Below, piece by piece: positions 62,394-64,000 of a stretch of DNA of 64,000 bases; within the stretch, counting starts at the first letter, position 1, and every line of letters begins with the position of its first letter. The stretch lies in NCBI RefSeq assembly GCF_035917575.1, contig NZ_CP109090.1, positions 5,394,001-5,458,000 on the forward strand, in the 5' to 3' direction. Source of the stretch: Streptomyces sp. NBC_01788. GTDB lineage: Bacteria > Actinomycetota > Actinomycetes > Streptomycetales > Streptomycetaceae. Position numbers and translations under genes: made by a program. The notes beneath the pieces are model-generated. The model saw nothing but the letters and a program-made list of their open reading frames with translations, searched no databases and was not told the DNA's origin.

Positions 62394-63185
62394 ATGGACT
62401 TCCCGGCGGACTTCTCCGCAGACCTTCCGGCACAGGCGCAATCCCATCCGCACGGCGGATGGCCCGGCAACGAGCTGGAGGAGGTGCTGTCCGCCTCCCT
62501 CGGCGTACCGTCCGCAGGCGGCCGCATCCTCGAGGCGCTCGGCCGCAGCTTCCTCTGGGTGCCCCTGCCCAACGGCGGCGGTCCGCACAGCGGCCCGCTC
62601 GACCTGCCCACGCTGGACATCGACGGTCAGGCGTACGTGCCGGTCTTCAGCTCCGAGGAGCAGTTCCGCCAGGTCGTGGGCCCGCACATGGCGTACACCG
62701 TCGCGCCCGCCGTCGAGTTCGCGCGCGGACTGCCCCCGCAGGCCGGCATCGCGCTCAACCCGGACGGCGTGGTCGGCCTCCCGCTGCCGCCGGCCGCCGT
62801 GGCCGAACTGTGCCGGGCGGGGCGCAGCTCGCTGGACGGTCCGTCGAGCGGCGGCCGCGTCCGCCTCTTCGAGCCCGACTGGCAGGACGACCCCGTGGAC
62901 TTCCTCGCCGCCGCCGGCGCCGAGTTCGCCGCGACCGGCGTGGTCAGCACCGCCCGCCGCTGCCTGGCCGCCGTCGAGACGGACGACCCGGTCATGTTCG
63001 TGGGCGTCGAACTGTCCCAGTGGGACGGCGACCCGCAGGCCGCCCCCCTGGAGGCCCTGGGCCGCGCCCTGGCGGGCAACCCGGCCAAGTGGCCGGTCAA
63101 CCTGGTCCTGCTGGACGTGACCCAGGATCCGGTGGCGGACTGGATGAGGGAGAACGTCCGCCCGTTCTACCAGCACGCCCACTGA
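62394..63185 (+). CDS. SseB-family protein (enhanced serine sensitivity type)
   Basis: 263 residues. The central part (about 25-110: NELEEVLSASLGVPSAGGRILEALGRSFLWVPLP, AYVPVFSSEEQFRQVV, MAYTVAPAVEFARGLPPQAGIALNPDG) is the SseB N-terminal domain; the second half (about 150-255: ARRCLAAVETDDPVMFVGVELS) matches the SseB C-terminal domain. In E. coli sseB overexpression causes serine sensitivity; the biochemical role is unknown. ATG 62394; the ribosome site is modest. Divergent from the serine/glycine operon and its riboswitch. Confidence 0.85.
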   Translation: MDFPADFSADLPAQAQSHPHGGWPGNELEEVLSASLGVPSAGGRILEALGRSFLWVPLPNGGGPHSGPLDLPTLDIDGQAYVPVFSSEEQFRQVVGPHMAYTVAPAVEFARGLPPQAGIALNPDGVVGLPLPPAAVAELCRAGRSSLDGPSSGGRVRLFEPDWQDDPVDFLAAAGAEFAATGVVSTARRCLAAVETDDPVMFVGVELSQWDGDPQAAPLEALGRALAGNPAKWPVNLVLLDVTQDPVADWMRENVRPFYQHAH

Positions 63186-63280
63186 GTCCCGCCCGGGACG
63201 CGGGCAGGCGCACACGATCAGCGATCGGCGGCGCACGGCGAGTCCCCGGCCGCCGGGCGGCGGCTTAAGCTAGGCCTGCC

Positions 63281-63324
63281 GTCACCTTCCCGCCTGCCCG
63301 CCGGGCGGACGACGGGAAGATGAC
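63281..63324 (+). terminator. hairpin between the two SseB-like genes
   Basis: GTCACCTTCCCG (63281-63292) pairs with CGGGAAGATGAC (63313-63324) with one mismatch; an inner GCCCGCCGGGC adds stability. Probable terminator of the first gene. Confidence 0.65.
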
Positions 63325-63382
63325 GACAGGACCCGGACCCACGGCTCGGTCGAAACGTCGGTTGTATGGAGGGGCGGTACAA

Positions 63383-64000
63383 GTGAGCGCCAGCGGCATC
63401 ACGGCCGGGCAGGTCGAGCAGACGCTGCGCCAGGTGACGCCCGGGCGTTACGACGCCTACGAGGCGCTGCTGCGCGCCCTGGCGACCCCGTCCTCCGGTC
63501 AGGTCTGGATGCTGCTGTGGCACGGTCAGGCCGGTTCCCCCGACGCCCAGTACGGCCACATGGATGTCGACGGGCACGGCTACGCCCCCTGCGTGACCTC
63601 CGCCCAGGAGCTGTCGGCCAGCGGCTGGAACCGCTCGTACGAGGTCGTCGACGGCCTCGACGTGGCCCGCACCCTCTACCCCGACCACTACGGCCTCTGG
63701 CTGAACCCGCACGCCCCGGGCGGCGGCGTCGGAGTCCCCTGGCTGGATCTGCGCCGCATCGCCACCGGCCTGGACCGCCAGCCCGCGGGACCGCTCAGCC
63801 TGTCCGAACCGGCCGTCGAGGCAGCGCAGTTCTACGGCCTGCTCACCCAGAACGCCCAACGCACCCCGGCCCTGCGCTCACTGCGCCGCGCCTGGGTGCA
63901 GCCCGCGCACGGAGCGCCGTACCTCGCCATCGGGCTCGACGTGTACGACACCTCGCCGCCGGCCGTCGACTCGGTGCGGGTCATGATGCAGCAGTCCATC
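63383..64000 (+). CDS. second SseB-family protein (partial, cut by right edge)
   Basis: GTG 63383 follows GGAGGGGCGG; 206 codons remain open to the last base. N-terminus VEQTLRQVTPGRYDAYEALLRALATPSSGQVWMLLWHG with LDVARTLYPDHYGLWLNPHAPGGGVGVPWLDLRRIATGL fits the SseB N-terminal domain, then a second domain (RTPALRSLRRAWVQPAHGAPYLAIGLDVYD). The two SseB-like proteins are only distantly alike. Probably transcribed separately, as a hairpin lies between them. Confidence 0.8.
   Translation, partial: MSASGITAGQVEQTLRQVTPGRYDAYEALLRALATPSSGQVWMLLWHGQAGSPDAQYGHMDVDGHGYAPCVTSAQELSASGWNRSYEVVDGLDVARTLYPDHYGLWLNPHAPGGGVGVPWLDLRRIATGLDRQPAGPLSLSEPAVEAAQFYGLLTQNAQRTPALRSLRRAWVQPAHGAPYLAIGLDVYDTSPPAVDSVRVMMQQSI

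Overview
The window reads as a chromosomal core segment of a Streptomyces species. G+C is very high, third codon positions are almost all G or C, many genes start with GTG (some TTG), and the families are typical of the genus: the GlgE/TreS/Mak glucan set, HelD, ECF41 sigma factor, RsbW-like ATPases, SseB-like proteins and L,D-transpeptidases. Gene order agrees with what I remember of the S. coelicolor SCO5425 to SCO5473 stretch; I could not check this. No rRNA or tRNA gene, CRISPR array, prophage or biosynthetic cluster is visible. One TnpB-only element is the only mobile element.

Layout. 1-7.1 kb: central carbon metabolism and dicarboxylate uptake (pta, running off the left edge; pfkA; a CitA/CitB-type two-component pair divergent from dctA). 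7.1-12.8 kb: a TetR/MFS pair separated by three operator copies, an ECF41 sigma factor divergent from a small membrane protein, a DUF2127 membrane protein, and a MerR-thioredoxin operon. 12.9-15.2 kb: RNA-polymerase recycling protein HelD. 15.2-26.2 kb: the alpha-glucan block glgE-treS-mak-glgB on the minus strand, divergent from glgP. 26.2-28.5 kb: a DUF1990 protein and a secreted M4 metalloprotease. 28.9-36.1 kb: four overlapping or closely spaced ABC half-transporter genes that look like two asymmetric heterodimers. 36.3-39.9 kb: an ABC-2 exporter with a NarL-type two-component system. 39.9-44.7 kb: glgX, an L,D-transpeptidase lipoprotein and an enoyl-CoA hydratase. 44.7-46.0 kb: tnpB. 46.5-55.2 kb: regulators and cell-envelope or secreted proteins (RsbW-like ATPase, NodB-like lipoprotein plus beta-propeller lipoprotein, MerR, PGRP amidase, NADP oxidoreductase, GH25 lysozyme, PI-PLC-like protein). 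55.3-57.6 kb: an SPFH-GYF protein with a membrane-anchored double zinc-ribbon partner. 57.6-62.2 kb: a serine/glycine catabolic operon (gcvT-gcvH-glyA-sdaA) behind a tandem glycine riboswitch, divergent from two SseB-like genes, the second cut by the right edge.

How the genes work together. The glucan block forms a complete GlgE route: TreS makes maltose from trehalose, Mak phosphorylates it, GlgE polymerises maltose 1-phosphate and GlgB adds branches; GlgP and GlgX degrade the product. The glycine operon couples glycine sensing to glycine cleavage, glycine/serine interconversion and serine deamination. The ABC operon contains a pair in which each protein has lost a different half of one ATP site, leaving one complete composite site. 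The best candidates for under-described biology are the SPFH-GYF/zinc-ribbon pair, the degenerate ABC pair, the Ala/Lys-rich histone-like tail on GlgB, and the coupled NodB-like and beta-propeller lipoproteins.
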